Source of the DNA: an uncultured Ignavibacteria bacterium
GTDB lineage: Bacteria > Bacteroidota > Ignavibacteria > Tepidaquicellales > OLB5
NCBI GenBank assembly: GCA_937873695.1
Contig: CALMYL010000018.1
Coordinates: 21,926-85,925, forward strand
Direction: 5' to 3'
Length of the DNA stretch: 64,000 nucleotides
Of this stretch, positions 37,302-46,723 are shown one piece after another (the stretch's first letter is position 1; every line of letters starts with the position of its first letter). The translations under genes and the position numbers were made by a program. The notes under the pieces were generated by a model. That model worked only from the letters and a program-made list of their open reading frames with translations. It made no database searches and was not told where the DNA came from.

Positions 37302-38081
37302 ATGCCACACAAGAAACTGATAGTTGCAAACTGGAAAATGAACAAAGGACTTGTTCAGTCACAGCAATTTGCGGATGAACTGAAACTGTTTTCAGATAAA
37401 CATAAATTAACTGATACAGAGGTAGTGCTTTGCCCCCCCTTCACATCACTTGACGCCGTAAATAAAAAAATTAACGGCACCCAGCTTAAACTTGGGGCGC
37501 AAAATATGTACTTTGAAAGCATTGGTGCTTTCACAGGCGAGATATCAGCCGGTATGCTTAAATCCTGCGGCTGCGAGTATGTAATACTGGGGCACTCAGA
37601 ACGCAGGCAGTACTTTAATGAAACAAACTCAATAATTAACAAAAAAGTACTTAAAGCGCTGGATGAAGGCCTGAAACCCATTGTATGCCTTGGCGAAAAT
37701 CTGCAGGAACACGAAGATAAGCTTACCGAATCAGTGATAGAAGAACAGCTCTCGGCATGCTTAACTCATGTAAGTGAAGAAGGCGTTGTAAACGTAACCA
37801 TAGCTTATGAACCTGTATGGGCGATAGGGACAGGAAAGAACGCAACACCGCACCAGGTTGAAAGCGCGCATAATTTCCTTAGAAAAAAGCTGAAAAAAAT
37901 GTATAACGAAGAGGTCTCGAAAAACACAAGGATCATTTATGGAGGAAGCGTTACCCCCGAAAATGCAAAAGAGCTTTTTGCTTCCCAGACTGTTAACGGC
38001 GGCCTGATAGGCGGAGCATCACTTGAAGCTGAAAAGTTCATTAAGATAATTAATTCATCAAACTCAAATATCAACAAATAA
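37302..38081 (+). CDS. tpiA: Triose-phosphate isomerase
   Basis: Glycolytic isomerase converting DHAP and glyceraldehyde-3-phosphate. Catalytic residues are visible: Lys in ANWKMN near residue 12, His in ILGHSERRQYF near 98, and Glu in AYEPVWAIGTGK near 170 (loop 6). GGSV and GLIGGASL near the C-terminus bind the phosphate. I chose ATG 37302 because GGAG lies 8-11 bases before it. A GTG at 37284 would add six residues not seen in the family. The 259 residues fit the family. Confidence 0.95.
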   Translation: MPHKKLIVANWKMNKGLVQSQQFADELKLFSDKHKLTDTEVVLCPPFTSLDAVNKKINGTQLKLGAQNMYFESIGAFTGEISAGMLKSCGCEYVILGHSERRQYFNETNSIINKKVLKALDEGLKPIVCLGENLQEHEDKLTESVIEEQLSACLTHVSEEGVVNVTIAYEPVWAIGTGKNATPHQVESAHNFLRKKLKKMYNEEVSKNTRIIYGGSVTPENAKELFASQTVNGGLIGGASLEAEKFIKIINSSNSNINK

Positions 38082-38102
38082 ATCATATAAGGTAAATATA
38101 AA

Positions 38103-39281
38103 ATGAAGGAAGTAGTAATAGTATCAGCAGCCCGCACTGCTGTTGGAGCGTTTAACGGAAGCTTAAGCGGATTTTCAGCTCCTCAGATAGGTTCATTCGC
38201 GATAAAGGAAGCAGTTAAAAGAGCCGGAATTAAACCCGAAGAAATTGATGAAGTATTAATGGGTAACGTATTGCAGGGCGGACTTGGCCAGGCACCTGCC
38301 AGGCAGGCTTCTATTGCAGCCGGAGTTCCGAATACAGTATCTGCAACAACAATAAACAAGGTATGCGGTTCCGGGTTAAAATCAGTGATGCTGGGCGAGC
38401 AGGCAATTAAGTCAGGTGATGCTGAAATAGTTGTGGCCGGCGGAATGGAATCAATGACTAATGCGCCATATATTCTAAAAAAGGCCCGCAACGGCTACAG
38501 GATGGGTAATGGCGAGATCTTTGATCTTATGATACACGATGGTCTTTGGGACCCCTATGGCAATAAACATATGGGTATGCTTGGTGAGCTTTGCGCTGCA
38601 GAACATAAAGTTACCCGCCAGATGCAGGATGAATTCGCAAAGGGCTCCTACGAAAAAGCGCTTGATGCGATAAAGAATGGTTACTTTAAAGATGCAATTG
38701 TTCCGGTAGAGCTGAAAGACAAAAAAGGAAATGTGACCCTGTTTGATACTGATGAAGACCCCGGAAAAGTGAATTTCGAAAAGGCATTTTCGCTTAAACC
38801 CGTATTCACAAAAGAAGGAACCATAACTGCATTCAATGCTTCAAATATCAATGACGGCGCGGGAGCAGTTGTTCTTATGTCTAAAGAACAGGCCGCAAAA
38901 AGCGGAGCAAAACCAATGGCAAGGATCTTAACACAGACAACATTTTCACATCACCCGGACTGGTTTACAACCGCCCCCGGTTATGTTATCGATAAAGCCT
39001 GCAAAAAAGCGGGCCTTACCAAAGATGATATTGACCTGTTTGAAATCAACGAAGCATTCGCAGTTGTAAGCTGCGCGGTAAATCAGATAGCAGGTATTGA
39101 TCCCGCAAAAGTGAACGTTACCGGCGGAGCGATCGCTATCGGCCACCCAATTGGAGCATCGGGAGCCAGGCTGCTCATTACGTTGATGTACAATCTTCAC
39201 AGGCTCAACAAACGCTACGGCCTTGTAACATTGTGTAATGGTGGTGGTGAGGCTACGGCTATGATCATTGAAAAGATATGA
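38103..39281 (+). CDS. Acetyl-CoA C-acetyltransferase (thiolase)
   Basis: Thiolase of 392 residues; condenses two acetyl-CoA to acetoacetyl-CoA or does the reverse in beta-oxidation. The acyl-accepting Cys is in [14 protein letters not shown] near residue 86. The His of [12 protein letters not shown] is near 349, and the second Cys is in [12 protein letters not shown] near 379. It closely follows the ThlA/AtoB type. Together with the hydroxyacyl-CoA and acyl-CoA dehydrogenases at 39884 and 40763 it forms a three-step acyl-CoA module, but no crotonase lies between them. The next gene overlaps its stop by 4 bases. Confidence 0.93.
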   Translation: MKEVVIVSAARTAVGAFNGSLSGFSAPQIGSFAIKEAVKRAGIKPEEIDEVLMGNVLQGGLGQAPARQASIAAGVPNTVSATTINKVCGSGLKSVMLGEQAIKSGDAEIVVAGGMESMTNAPYILKKARNGYRMGNGEIFDLMIHDGLWDPYGNKHMGMLGELCAAEHKVTRQMQDEFAKGSYEKALDAIKNGYFKDAIVPVELKDKKGNVTLFDTDEDPGKVNFEKAFSLKPVFTKEGTITAFNASNINDGAGAVVLMSKEQAAKSGAKPMARILTQTTFSHHPDWFTTAPGYVIDKACKKAGLTKDDIDLFEINEAFAVVSCAVNQIAGIDPAKVNVTGGAIAIGHPIGASGARLLITLMYNLHRLNKRYGLVTLCNGGGEATAMIIEKI

Positions 39282-39868
39282 GGTATTTTGCATTCATACT
39301 TATCCTTTTTTTACTTTCTTCACACCGGGTATACTCTCAGGTTGATACGAACATATGGAATGATATGAAAAAAGTAGAAAGTGATAATTATTCATTTTTC
39401 GTTCCTAATAAGTGGCGGGATATGGATATGAGTATGTTTGGCATGCTTCACTATTATGAAGCCAGCGGTCTTGCTTTCCCTTTAATGCATAACGGGTCGA
39501 ATCCGGTTATAGTAATATTGTGCCTAGTTAAAACCAATGAAAAGTCTTTGGAAGTACTGAAAACAGATATAGAAAATGGCTACGCAAAAAATAAGGACAG
39601 GGTTTTTAAGGATAACTTCTATTTCGAAAGTGAAGAATTCACTTTGGCGTCATCTCAGAAAGCATATTTGATCAACACTCGTTTTTTCAGGAAGTCGAAA
39701 GATCTTGAGCAAAGCAGATTTGACCTGGCAGTTTTTTCAGATAAAGCAAACCAGGGTTATATGTTTACAATCTCGATCCAATACGCTGATGAAACATACC
39801 AGTTTGAAAAGGATTTCAAGCTGAAAGAATTTGCAAGAAAATTCTTCAGTTATTTTTCTCTAAACTAA
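39278..39868 (+). CDS. Secreted protein of unknown function
   Basis: A 196-residue protein with a clear Sec signal peptide ([20 protein letters not shown]). The mature part shows WRDMDMSMFGMLHYYEASGL near residue 42, a mixed alpha/beta profile and no TM segments. I do not recognise a family. The start codon overlaps the thiolase stop (ATGA), implying translational coupling. It separates thiolase from the 3-hydroxybutyryl-CoA dehydrogenase, which starts 15 bases after its stop. A periplasmic role unconnected with the cytosolic acyl-CoA enzymes is as likely as a linked one. Confidence 0.7.
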   Translation: MRYFAFILILFLLSSHRVYSQVDTNIWNDMKKVESDNYSFFVPNKWRDMDMSMFGMLHYYEASGLAFPLMHNGSNPVIVILCLVKTNEKSLEVLKTDIENGYAKNKDRVFKDNFYFESEEFTLASSQKAYLINTRFFRKSKDLEQSRFDLAVFSDKANQGYMFTISIQYADETYQFEKDFKLKEFARKFFSYFSLN

Positions 39869-39883
39869 AAATAAATTACATTA

Positions 39884-40741
39884 ATGAATATTCAGAATAT
39901 TTCAGTAATAGGTTCAGGCACTATGGGCAATGGAATTGCCCATGTATTTGCCTTATACGGCTATAAGGTAACATTGATAGATATTAAGGAAGAATTCCTT
40001 GAAAGATCAATTAAGACAATTACAGGAAATCTTGAACGCCAGCTTAAGAAAGAAGCAATTACCAAAGAGAAAATGGAAACCGCACTGGCGAATATCAAGA
40101 CTTCAGTAAATTTAACAGACGCAAAGGATTCAGAGCTGGTTATCGAAGCGGCGACTGAGAACTTTGAGATCAAGAAAAGCATTTTTAAAACGCTTGATGA
40201 AAACTGCAAAGCTGATGCAATACTTGCAAGCAACACTTCATCAATATCTATCACCGAAATTGCCGCATTTACAAAGAGACCTGATAAGGTTATCGGAATG
40301 CATTTTATGAACCCCGTGCCGGTTATGAAACTTATCGAGGTCATACGCGGACTTGCCACAAGCAATGAAACTTATGGTATAATAAAAGAGCTTTCAGAAA
40401 AGATAGATAAAGTACCTGTTGAAGTGAACGATTACCCCGGCTTTATTTCAAACAGGATACTGCTTCCAATGCTGAATGAAGCAATGTACTGCGTAATGGA
40501 AGGGGTTGCTGAACCCGAAGCAATTGATAATGTAATGAAACTGGGTATGGCTCACCCCATGGGTCCGCTTACGCTTGCTGATTTTATCGGGTTGGATGTT
40601 TGCCTGTCCATAATGGAAGTGCTTCATGGCGGACTGGGAGACTCAAAGTACCGCCCCTGTCCCCTGCTTAAAAAAATGGTAGCAGCCGGGTATTTAGGCA
40701 GAAAATCGGGTAAAGGTTTTTACGATTATACAAAGAAATAA
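39884..40741 (+). CDS. hbd: 3-hydroxybutyryl-CoA dehydrogenase
   Basis: NAD(P)-dependent enzyme interconverting 3-hydroxybutyryl-CoA and acetoacetyl-CoA. The 285 residues fit the short monofunctional form. The nucleotide-binding [17 protein letters not shown] is near residue 8. [12 protein letters not shown] near 111 and the catalytic His in [17 protein letters not shown] near 139 follow. The C-terminal domain contains [16 protein letters not shown] near 186 and [18 protein letters not shown] near 222. It lies directly upstream of an acyl-CoA dehydrogenase and downstream of thiolase. Confidence 0.93.
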   Translation: MNIQNISVIGSGTMGNGIAHVFALYGYKVTLIDIKEEFLERSIKTITGNLERQLKKEAITKEKMETALANIKTSVNLTDAKDSELVIEAATENFEIKKSIFKTLDENCKADAILASNTSSISITEIAAFTKRPDKVIGMHFMNPVPVMKLIEVIRGLATSNETYGIIKELSEKIDKVPVEVNDYPGFISNRILLPMLNEAMYCVMEGVAEPEAIDNVMKLGMAHPMGPLTLADFIGLDVCLSIMEVLHGGLGDSKYRPCPLLKKMVAAGYLGRKSGKGFYDYTKK

Positions 40742-40762
40742 ATCAATTAAATAAAAACTACA

Positions 40763-41905
40763 ATGGATTTCAATTTTACAGAAGAACAAATAGCAATAAA
40801 AGATACTGCCAGAGATTTCGCTCAGAACGAGATAGCACCTTCATCAATTGAAAGGGATATTAAGGCTGAGTTTCCTTTTGAAATTGTAAAAAAACTTGGC
40901 GAGTTTGGGTTTATGGGCATGATGGTTCCGCCGGAATGGGGCGGCGCGGGTTTTGACGCAGTAAGTTATGTACTTGCAATGGAAGAAATATCCAAGGTAG
41001 ATGCGTCAGTTGGTGTGATAATGTCTGTAAACAACTCGCTGGTTTGCTTTGGCATTAATCACTGGGGTACAGATGAACAGAAGGAGCGTTTTTTGAAGCC
41101 GCTGGCTTCAGGGCAGAAGCTGGGTTGTTTCTGCTTAAGCGAGCCTGAAGCAGGAAGTGATGCAACGCAGCAAAAGACCGAAGCCGTTAAGGACGGAGAC
41201 TACTATATACTGAACGGTATTAAAAACTGGATAACCAACGGGAAAAATGCCGATGTGTATTTTGTAATGGCAATGACCGATAAAGAAAAGGGCCATAAGG
41301 GAATTTCAACATTCCTGGTGGAAAAAGGAACAGAAGGACTTGATACCGGGATAAAGGAAGATAAGCTTGGAATCAGAAGCAGTGATACATGCACAGTCAG
41401 CTTCAACAATTGCCGAGTTCATAAAGATCAGTTGCTCGGGGGTGAGGGCTTGGGGTTCAGAATAGCCATGGAAACACTCAATGGCGGCAGGATAGGCATA
41501 GCCGCCCAGGCGCTTGGCATAGCCCAGGCATCACTTGAAGCTGCAACCAAATACGCTAAAACCAGAAAGGCATTCGGAAAGCCTATTTCAGATCTTCAGG
41601 CAATACAGTTCAAACTGGCTGATATGGCTACCAATGTTGAAGCAGCAAGGAATCTTGTACTTCATGCAGCATGGAATAAAGACCAGAACTTACCTTATGC
41701 CAAAGAAGCCGCAATGGGTAAACTGCTTGCAAGTAAGGTTGCGGTTAACAATGCGCTTGAAGCAATACAGGTTCACGGCGGTTACGGCTATGTGAGAGAA
41801 TATCTTGTGGAAAGATACTTAAGGGACGCGAAAATAACTGAAATATACGAAGGAACATCAGAAATTCAGAAGGTCGTTATTTCAAGATCAATGCTTAAAG
41901 ATTAA
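40763..41905 (+). CDS. Acyl-CoA dehydrogenase (short-chain type)
   Basis: FAD enzyme introducing the alpha-beta double bond into acyl-CoA, 380 residues. CLSEPEAGSDA near residue 125 and WITNGKNADVYFVMAM near 155 bind FAD and the acyl-CoA. The catalytic base Glu is in IYEGTSEIQKVV near 366. The neighbour genes (thiolase, Hbd) suggest a butyryl-CoA/short-chain substrate. No electron-transfer flavoprotein genes are in the window. A second enzyme of the same length is at 61479. A strong palindromic terminator follows. Confidence 0.93.
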   Translation: MDFNFTEEQIAIKDTARDFAQNEIAPSSIERDIKAEFPFEIVKKLGEFGFMGMMVPPEWGGAGFDAVSYVLAMEEISKVDASVGVIMSVNNSLVCFGINHWGTDEQKERFLKPLASGQKLGCFCLSEPEAGSDATQQKTEAVKDGDYYILNGIKNWITNGKNADVYFVMAMTDKEKGHKGISTFLVEKGTEGLDTGIKEDKLGIRSSDTCTVSFNNCRVHKDQLLGGEGLGFRIAMETLNGGRIGIAAQALGIAQASLEAATKYAKTRKAFGKPISDLQAIQFKLADMATNVEAARNLVLHAAWNKDQNLPYAKEAAMGKLLASKVAVNNALEAIQVHGGYGYVREYLVERYLRDAKITEIYEGTSEIQKVVISRSMLKD

Positions 41906-41927
41906 AATTTTCTGAAAAATTTGAAAA

Positions 41928-41957
41928 CAAAAAGGGAGCAATTGCTCCCTTTTTTTG
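41928..41957. terminator. Bidirectional terminator between convergent genes
   Basis: AAAAGGGAGCAA directly followed by TTGCTCCCTTTT, then more T on the plus strand and A-rich sequence on the left giving T on the minus strand. Serves acd (plus) and the cytochrome gene (minus). Confidence 0.85.
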
Positions 41958-41975
41958 TTCTGACTGTAAGTCAAT

Positions 41976-43415
41976 TTACTTTATCACAATCATTTTGCGG
42001 CTCTCGGAATAGTTATCGGTTTTAAGTACATAAAAGTATATCCCTGAATTGTATTTCTCTGCATTCCATTCAACACTATATGAACCCGCCGTGACATCAC
42101 CTTTCACCAATTCTTCCACTTCCCTGCCTATGGCATCAAATACTTTAATGTTAACAAAACTGCTTTTCGAAATATCGAATTTAATAACAGTTACAGGATT
42201 GAACGGATTTGGATAATTTTGGTAAAGATTGTACGAAACAGGAATTTCTTCGTTAAGCTTAATTATACCAATATATGTAATACCATGCGGACCCGGTCCG
42301 GTTGGAGGAACAGTATGGCATACCATACAGTCATCAATTACACCGGCATGCCCCTGTACCCTTATGCTCTGCAGATTATCATTCGGCTGAGTGGTTGGAT
42401 ATATTGCATGCGGACTGCCATGGCAGGATGAACAAAGCAGCCCGCCATGACCTTTGGATTCCCTGTAGAGTTTATTCGGCTCTTCTGAATAATTGCTCCC
42501 GTGGCAGCTTGTACTGCCGCATTTGGGTTCGTCCAGCCATGGCCTCCTGCCGTTTTCAATTGTGTTAGCAATATTGGACATAGTTCCATGACAATCCTGG
42601 CAGGTCATATCACCTGAGCGCATGACATCCCTGAAGCACTGCGTATTGGGTCCGGGATGACACTTATAACAGGTATTGATACTGTTTGTCGGCTGAATGA
42701 ATTTATGTTTGTCATGTATCCGGAATGAAAATGATTTTGCCTCAGGGTCGCCTGTTGTTCCAAGAGCATTTGATGCATGGCATCTTGCGCAAAGCTCAGG
42801 GCTGTTTTGCCTGAAACCCGGAACATTTTCGTGATTGTTCTTTATTGATTGTTCTGAACTGTGGCAGCCGCTCTGTACGCAGCCAATTTCATTGCTTACC
42901 GGAATAACATTATCCGTTGCGGCAACAATGTTGCCGGTAAGTTTTGCTATCAGATGAAAAGTTTGGAATGGCTTTTCGCTATTCAGGTCATTATCAGCAA
43001 ACGGCGTATTAGGCACACCAATTACTTTAAAGTAATTGGATGCAATATCCATATTTCCGGTAAGCCCTTTACCTGTAAGTCCGATATTATCCGGAAGCGG
43101 ATTTGGCAGACCGAACAAAACCTGTGCGTAAGACCAAAAGTTAGTTTTGCCAACTGAATATGTATTCCCCGGAATGGAATACTCAACGGTGAAACCGGTA
43201 TTAACTATTTGTGGTGATTGTCCGGGCTGTTTTTTTATCAGTTGCGCAAAAACATTATTGTAAGGCGGCAATACAGCCATTTTGGAAAAATCTTTGTTGG
43301 AACAATGCATACCAAGGTCATTCCAACCAAGCAGCACATATTGCTGGGATAAAACAGGAACACATATTGTAAACAATAGAAGAACTGTGAAAATGAATCT
43401 CGGTTTGTATATCAT
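41976..43415 (-). CDS. Multihaem c-type cytochrome with T9SS type A sorting domain
   Basis: Exported 479-residue cytochrome; signal peptide to about residue 24. Near residue 29 it has the GWNDLGMHCSNKDF segment found at the start of some multihaem proteins. Haem motifs: five CxxCH (CARCH near 212, CYKCH near 247, CQDCH near 268, CSSCH near 326, CMVCH near 363) and two CX4CH (CVQSGCH near 180, CGSTSCH near 295), so up to seven haems. The last ~80 residues carry QNYPNPFNPVTVIKF and end KMIVIK. A cell-surface electron-transfer role is inferred; the partner (metal, mineral or another cytochrome) is unknown. Confidence 0.9.
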   Translation of the reverse strand: MIYKPRFIFTVLLLFTICVPVLSQQYVLLGWNDLGMHCSNKDFSKMAVLPPYNNVFAQLIKKQPGQSPQIVNTGFTVEYSIPGNTYSVGKTNFWSYAQVLFGLPNPLPDNIGLTGKGLTGNMDIASNYFKVIGVPNTPFADNDLNSEKPFQTFHLIAKLTGNIVAATDNVIPVSNEIGCVQSGCHSSEQSIKNNHENVPGFRQNSPELCARCHASNALGTTGDPEAKSFSFRIHDKHKFIQPTNSINTCYKCHPGPNTQCFRDVMRSGDMTCQDCHGTMSNIANTIENGRRPWLDEPKCGSTSCHGSNYSEEPNKLYRESKGHGGLLCSSCHGSPHAIYPTTQPNDNLQSIRVQGHAGVIDDCMVCHTVPPTGPGPHGITYIGIIKLNEEIPVSYNLYQNYPNPFNPVTVIKFDISKSSFVNIKVFDAIGREVEELVKGDVTAGSYSVEWNAEKYNSGIYFYVLKTDNYSESRKMIVIK

Positions 43416-43550
43416 AGTTTGCTCCTTCTATGAAATGAAGATAGTTATTGGATTGGAGCCAATGGGAGGATATGCAAATATACTAAATCAATACAGCCGA
43501 TTCCTATGATATTTGTCGCTAATAACAACTATTTTGAAATAAAATTAAAA

Positions 43551-43572
43551 AAGCAGTGTAAATACACTGCTT
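43551..43572 (-). terminator. Terminator of the outer-membrane protein gene
   Basis: AAGCAGTGTA pairs with TACACTGCTT around AA, followed on the minus strand by a T-rich tract (complement of 43541-43550). It lies 27 bases past the stop at 43599. Confidence 0.75.
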
Positions 43573-43598
43573 TAGATAACAGCTCTGTTCTAATTTTT

Positions 43599-44465
43599 TT
43601 ACAGGCTGAAATAAAACCTGAGTGTTATATCTACACTATTCATATCTTTAGCAAACCTTGTGGCAAAAGGCTGAGAAATATCCTGTTTAAGGGGAATAAT
43701 GTTGTAGCTTAGCTCACCGCCAAAACCAAACTGCCCACCTGTACCGGTAAACCCTGCAAGCGCTCTGAATAGCGGAGCCCATTGACTGGTTGAGTAACCG
43801 TTCTGACCCGGATCGCTGTAATAATAAAATGTATTTGGCGAATTATTGTATGATACATCATTTTCTTCGCGAATCCATGCTGCACCTACTCCGCCCCCGA
43901 TAAAGAATAATCTTGCAAATGTTTTTTGTTTGAACATAGGAAAGAATCGTACGTTCAGAGCAATAGGCAGCGCAATAATGCCGTTTGTGCTTGTGTGCGC
44001 ATAATTATATGAAGCTCCATTTATCACTTTTGCCGGAGTCAAAGCATAATCAACCTGCCGGTTGTTGCTTGTAAACAGGATAGATGGCGATACTTCCAGT
44101 GTAACAGCTTTGGCAATTGCGAACCCAAAGAAAAGATTAATATTCGTCAGAAAACTTCCGTTCCTTGTATCAAGCACAGGGAAAGCATTACTCATAAATG
44201 AATTTGTAAATATCATGAATGAATACCCCGCGCCAAAGTACGATGTTATGGTTTTACGGGTTTTTAGCTGGTAATTTCTATTGAAATTATTTGTAAGGTC
44301 ATTTTTCCCAATTTCTCCGGCAGGCGCCATACTTTTTATGGTACTTTTGCTGTCTTTCAGTTTAAGGCCGCCCGTATTTTGTGAATACACTGCAGCACAC
44401 AGTAACAGCAACACTGCAAATACAGAAAAATTTAATTTCATATATTTCTCCTCAAATAGATTCAT
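43599..44465 (-). CDS. Outer-membrane beta-barrel protein, family unknown
   Basis: A 288-residue protein; the first seven residues precede a signal peptide (MKLNFSVFAVLLLLCAAVYSQ from the second Met). The mature part alternates aromatic and polar residues in a beta-barrel pattern, with repeated segments such as YFGAGYSFMIF near residue 76, NLFFGFAIAKAVTLEVSPS near 108 and RLFFIGGGVGAAWI near 186. It ends with the aromatic-rich VDITLRFYFSL, typical of barrel closure. No specific family recognised. TATCTTTG upstream and a GAGGAG ribosome-binding site support the start region; the second Met at residue 8 may be the real start. Confidence 0.72.
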   Translation of the reverse strand: MNLFEEKYMKLNFSVFAVLLLLCAAVYSQNTGGLKLKDSKSTIKSMAPAGEIGKNDLTNNFNRNYQLKTRKTITSYFGAGYSFMIFTNSFMSNAFPVLDTRNGSFLTNINLFFGFAIAKAVTLEVSPSILFTSNNRQVDYALTPAKVINGASYNYAHTSTNGIIALPIALNVRFFPMFKQKTFARLFFIGGGVGAAWIREENDVSYNNSPNTFYYYSDPGQNGYSTSQWAPLFRALAGFTGTGGQFGFGGELSYNIIPLKQDISQPFATRFAKDMNSVDITLRFYFSL

Positions 44466-44477
44466 TAATAACTGCTA

Positions 44478-44485
44478 CAAAGATA
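44478..44485 (-). promoter_or_regulatory. Candidate -7 element of the outer-membrane protein gene
   Basis: TATCTTTG on the minus strand matches TAnnTTTG, directly upstream of the gene. No clear -33 element; the position overlaps the gap after hslU. Confidence 0.35.
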
Positions 44486-44493
44486 ATAAAATA

Positions 44494-46020
44494 TTACAGA
44501 ATATACCTGCTTAAGTCTCTGTTCTTAACAATATCTTTTAGCTTCTCGTTTACAAGATCTTTATCCACTACAATTTTCTTTTCGCGGTTTTTATCGGGGG
44601 TATTGTACAAAATTTCTTCCAGAACTGTAGAAAGTATCGTATGCAGCCTCCTGGCTCCTATATTTTCAACCTGTTCATTCACTTCAGCCGCAATTTTAGC
44701 AACTTCAAGGATTCCGTTATCTTCAAAACTCAATTCAACCCCTTCTGATCTGAGCAATGCCTCGTACTGCTTAAGCAGGGCATTCTGAGGCTGTGTAAGT
44801 ATCTTAACAAAATCCTCTTCAGTAAGACTGTTCAGTTCAACCCTGATAGGGAATCTGCCCTGCAATTCAGGTATCAGGTCACTGGGTTTTGCAACGTGGA
44901 ATGCGCCGGAAGCTATGAAAAGAACATGATCTGTTTTTACTGAGCCGTATTTTGTTGTTACACTTGAACCTTCAACAATTGGCAGCAGGTCACGCTGTAC
45001 GCCTTCACGGGAAACATCGGGTCCCTGCCCTTTGCCCTGTGGACCTGCGATCTTATCTATCTCGTCAATGAATACAATTCCATATTCCTGTACCCTTGTG
45101 ACAGCTTCTTTAATTACCGAATCCATATCTATAAGCTTATGGGCCTCTTCCTGAACAAGCACAACACGTGCCTCTTTAACAGTCATCTTGCGTTTTTTCA
45201 TCTTCTTGGGCATTACACTGCTGAATAAATCCTGCAGGTTCACCCCGATATCATCCAGCCCTATGGGCCCCATAACCTGCATCATCGGCATACCATCACC
45301 GCTTACATCAATTTCTATGACTCTTTCATCAAGCTCACCCTTGTGCAGTTTTTCGCGGAATTTCTCCCGGGTCTTAAAATTATCCTCTTTCTCTTCTTCG
45401 GCAGTCAGCGCCGGAGCTGAAAAGCCAAGTGTAGCTTGTGCTGCCGAACCTTCATCATGTTTTTTCTTTACCGGCGGAAGCAATATATCAAGAATGCGCT
45501 CTTCTGCTAGGTACTCCGCTTTTTTCTGTACTTCTATACTTCTTTCAGATTTGACCATACTCACGCCAAGATCAGTAAGCTCTCTTACAATTGACTCCAC
45601 ATCTCTTCCAACATATCCAACTTCAGTAAATTTAGATGCTTCAACTTTAATAAACGGTGCATTTGAAAGTTTTGCGAGCCTCCTTGCAATTTCAGTCTTA
45701 CCAACCCCGGTGGGTCCTATAAGGATTATATTGTTAGGCATTATTTCTTCCCGCAGGCTGTCCTGGATCTGTTTCCTTCTCCACCTGTTTCTAAGGGCAA
45801 TTGCAACAGATTTTTTAGCGTTATTTTGCCCAATGATATATTTATCCAGTTCAGCAACTATTTCTGAGGGTGTAAGTTCTTTATCAAGCGGCTTTTCATC
45901 TTTCTTCATTTCTTTTTTCACCCTTGATTTCTTTTCTGTTTTTCCGTTGGATATAGTTTTCTCTTCACCTGAGCCGTTTACATTTTCCCGGATCAAACTG
46001 TCTTCTGTTTTTTCTGACAT
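44494..46020 (-). CDS. hslU: ATP-dependent protease ATPase subunit HslU
   Basis: AAA+ unfoldase that feeds substrates to HslV. Walker [18 protein letters not shown] is near residue 107 and Walker [12 protein letters not shown] near 322. The sensor-2 arginine region is near the C-terminus ([12 protein letters not shown]), and the C-terminal tail RDLSRYIL inserts into HslV pockets. At 508 residues it is longer than E. coli HslU (443). An N-terminal Lys/Glu-rich extension of about 47 residues precedes the usual [17 protein letters not shown] start, and the I-domain accounts for the rest. It follows hslV by 45 bases as an operon. Confidence 0.96.
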   Translation of the reverse strand: MSEKTEDSLIRENVNGSGEEKTISNGKTEKKSRVKKEMKKDEKPLDKELTPSEIVAELDKYIIGQNNAKKSVAIALRNRWRRKQIQDSLREEIMPNNIILIGPTGVGKTEIARRLAKLSNAPFIKVEASKFTEVGYVGRDVESIVRELTDLGVSMVKSERSIEVQKKAEYLAEERILDILLPPVKKKHDEGSAAQATLGFSAPALTAEEEKEDNFKTREKFREKLHKGELDERVIEIDVSGDGMPMMQVMGPIGLDDIGVNLQDLFSSVMPKKMKKRKMTVKEARVVLVQEEAHKLIDMDSVIKEAVTRVQEYGIVFIDEIDKIAGPQGKGQGPDVSREGVQRDLLPIVEGSSVTTKYGSVKTDHVLFIASGAFHVAKPSDLIPELQGRFPIRVELNSLTEEDFVKILTQPQNALLKQYEALLRSEGVELSFEDNGILEVAKIAAEVNEQVENIGARRLHTILSTVLEEILYNTPDKNREKKIVVDKDLVNEKLKDIVKNRDLSRYIL

Positions 46021-46065
46021 TTTAGAATTTAGTACTTTCTATCATAGTTATTAAATAAAAGGGTT

Positions 46066-46602
46066 TTAAAGCTCTTCTATTGTTACATTGTGGTTTGTAT
46101 AAATACAAATATCGGCCGCGGTGCCAAGCGATTCCTTAACAATTTCAGCCGCAGGCAGCTGCGAATATTTCACAAGCATTCTGGCCGCGGCCGTAGCGAA
46201 ACTTCCGCCGGAGCCTATTGCAACAATGCCGTCATCAGGTTCTATCACATCTCCGTTACCTGAAATTATGAACGCATGCGTACTATCCATAACGGCAAGC
46301 AGCGCTTCAAGCCGGCGCAGGTACCTATCGGTACGCCAATCCTTAGCAAGCTCAACAGCAGCGCGGGGCAGGTTGCCTTTATACTGCTCCAGTTTAGCTT
46401 CAAATTTCTCAAAAAGTGTCAGCGCATCAGCCGTTGAGCCGGCGAATCCTGCCAAAACTTTATCTTTATATATTTTTCTGACTTTTTTGGTATTGTGCTT
46501 AAGCACGGTATTGGATACAGTTACCTGTCCGTCACTTCCCATAGCGGCCTTGCCGTCTTTTATCAGTCCAATAACAGTGGTACTCAGAATTTTGTTCTTC
46601 AA
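46066..46602 (-). CDS. hslV: ATP-dependent protease subunit HslV
   Basis: Threonine peptidase forming double hexameric rings with HslU. The 178-residue protein starts with a TTG (GGAG lies 6 bases upstream). A seven-residue propeptide (MKNKILS) precedes the mature N-terminal Thr in [10 protein letters not shown]. Family landmarks: GSDGQVT near residue 22, [20 protein letters not shown] near 41, and [19 protein letters not shown] near 81. Processing before Thr8 is inferred from alignment with E. coli HslV, whose mature chain begins TTIV. First gene of the hslVU operon. Confidence 0.96.
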   Translation of the reverse strand: MKNKILSTTVIGLIKDGKAAMGSDGQVTVSNTVLKHNTKKVRKIYKDKVLAGFAGSTADALTLFEKFEAKLEQYKGNLPRAAVELAKDWRTDRYLRRLEALLAVMDSTHAFIISGNGDVIEPDDGIVAIGSGGSFATAAARMLVKYSQLPAAEIVKESLGTAADICIYTNHNVTIEEL

Positions 46603-46723
46603 ATTACGCTCCTTATCAAATTATGCTCTAAAATATTGATGCACGGATATTCTTTTCTATATAAAATCAGTTATTTAGCTATTAAATTCCACGGCCAAAT
46701 ACTAATATTCACAGATATTCCAA

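Noticed and set aside
45188..46054. Long open frame (288 codons) on the plus strand opposite hslU
   Set aside because: It is the codon-bias shadow of hslU: Ser/Leu-rich composition, no domain, no ribosome-binding site, and hslU is unmistakable on the other strand.
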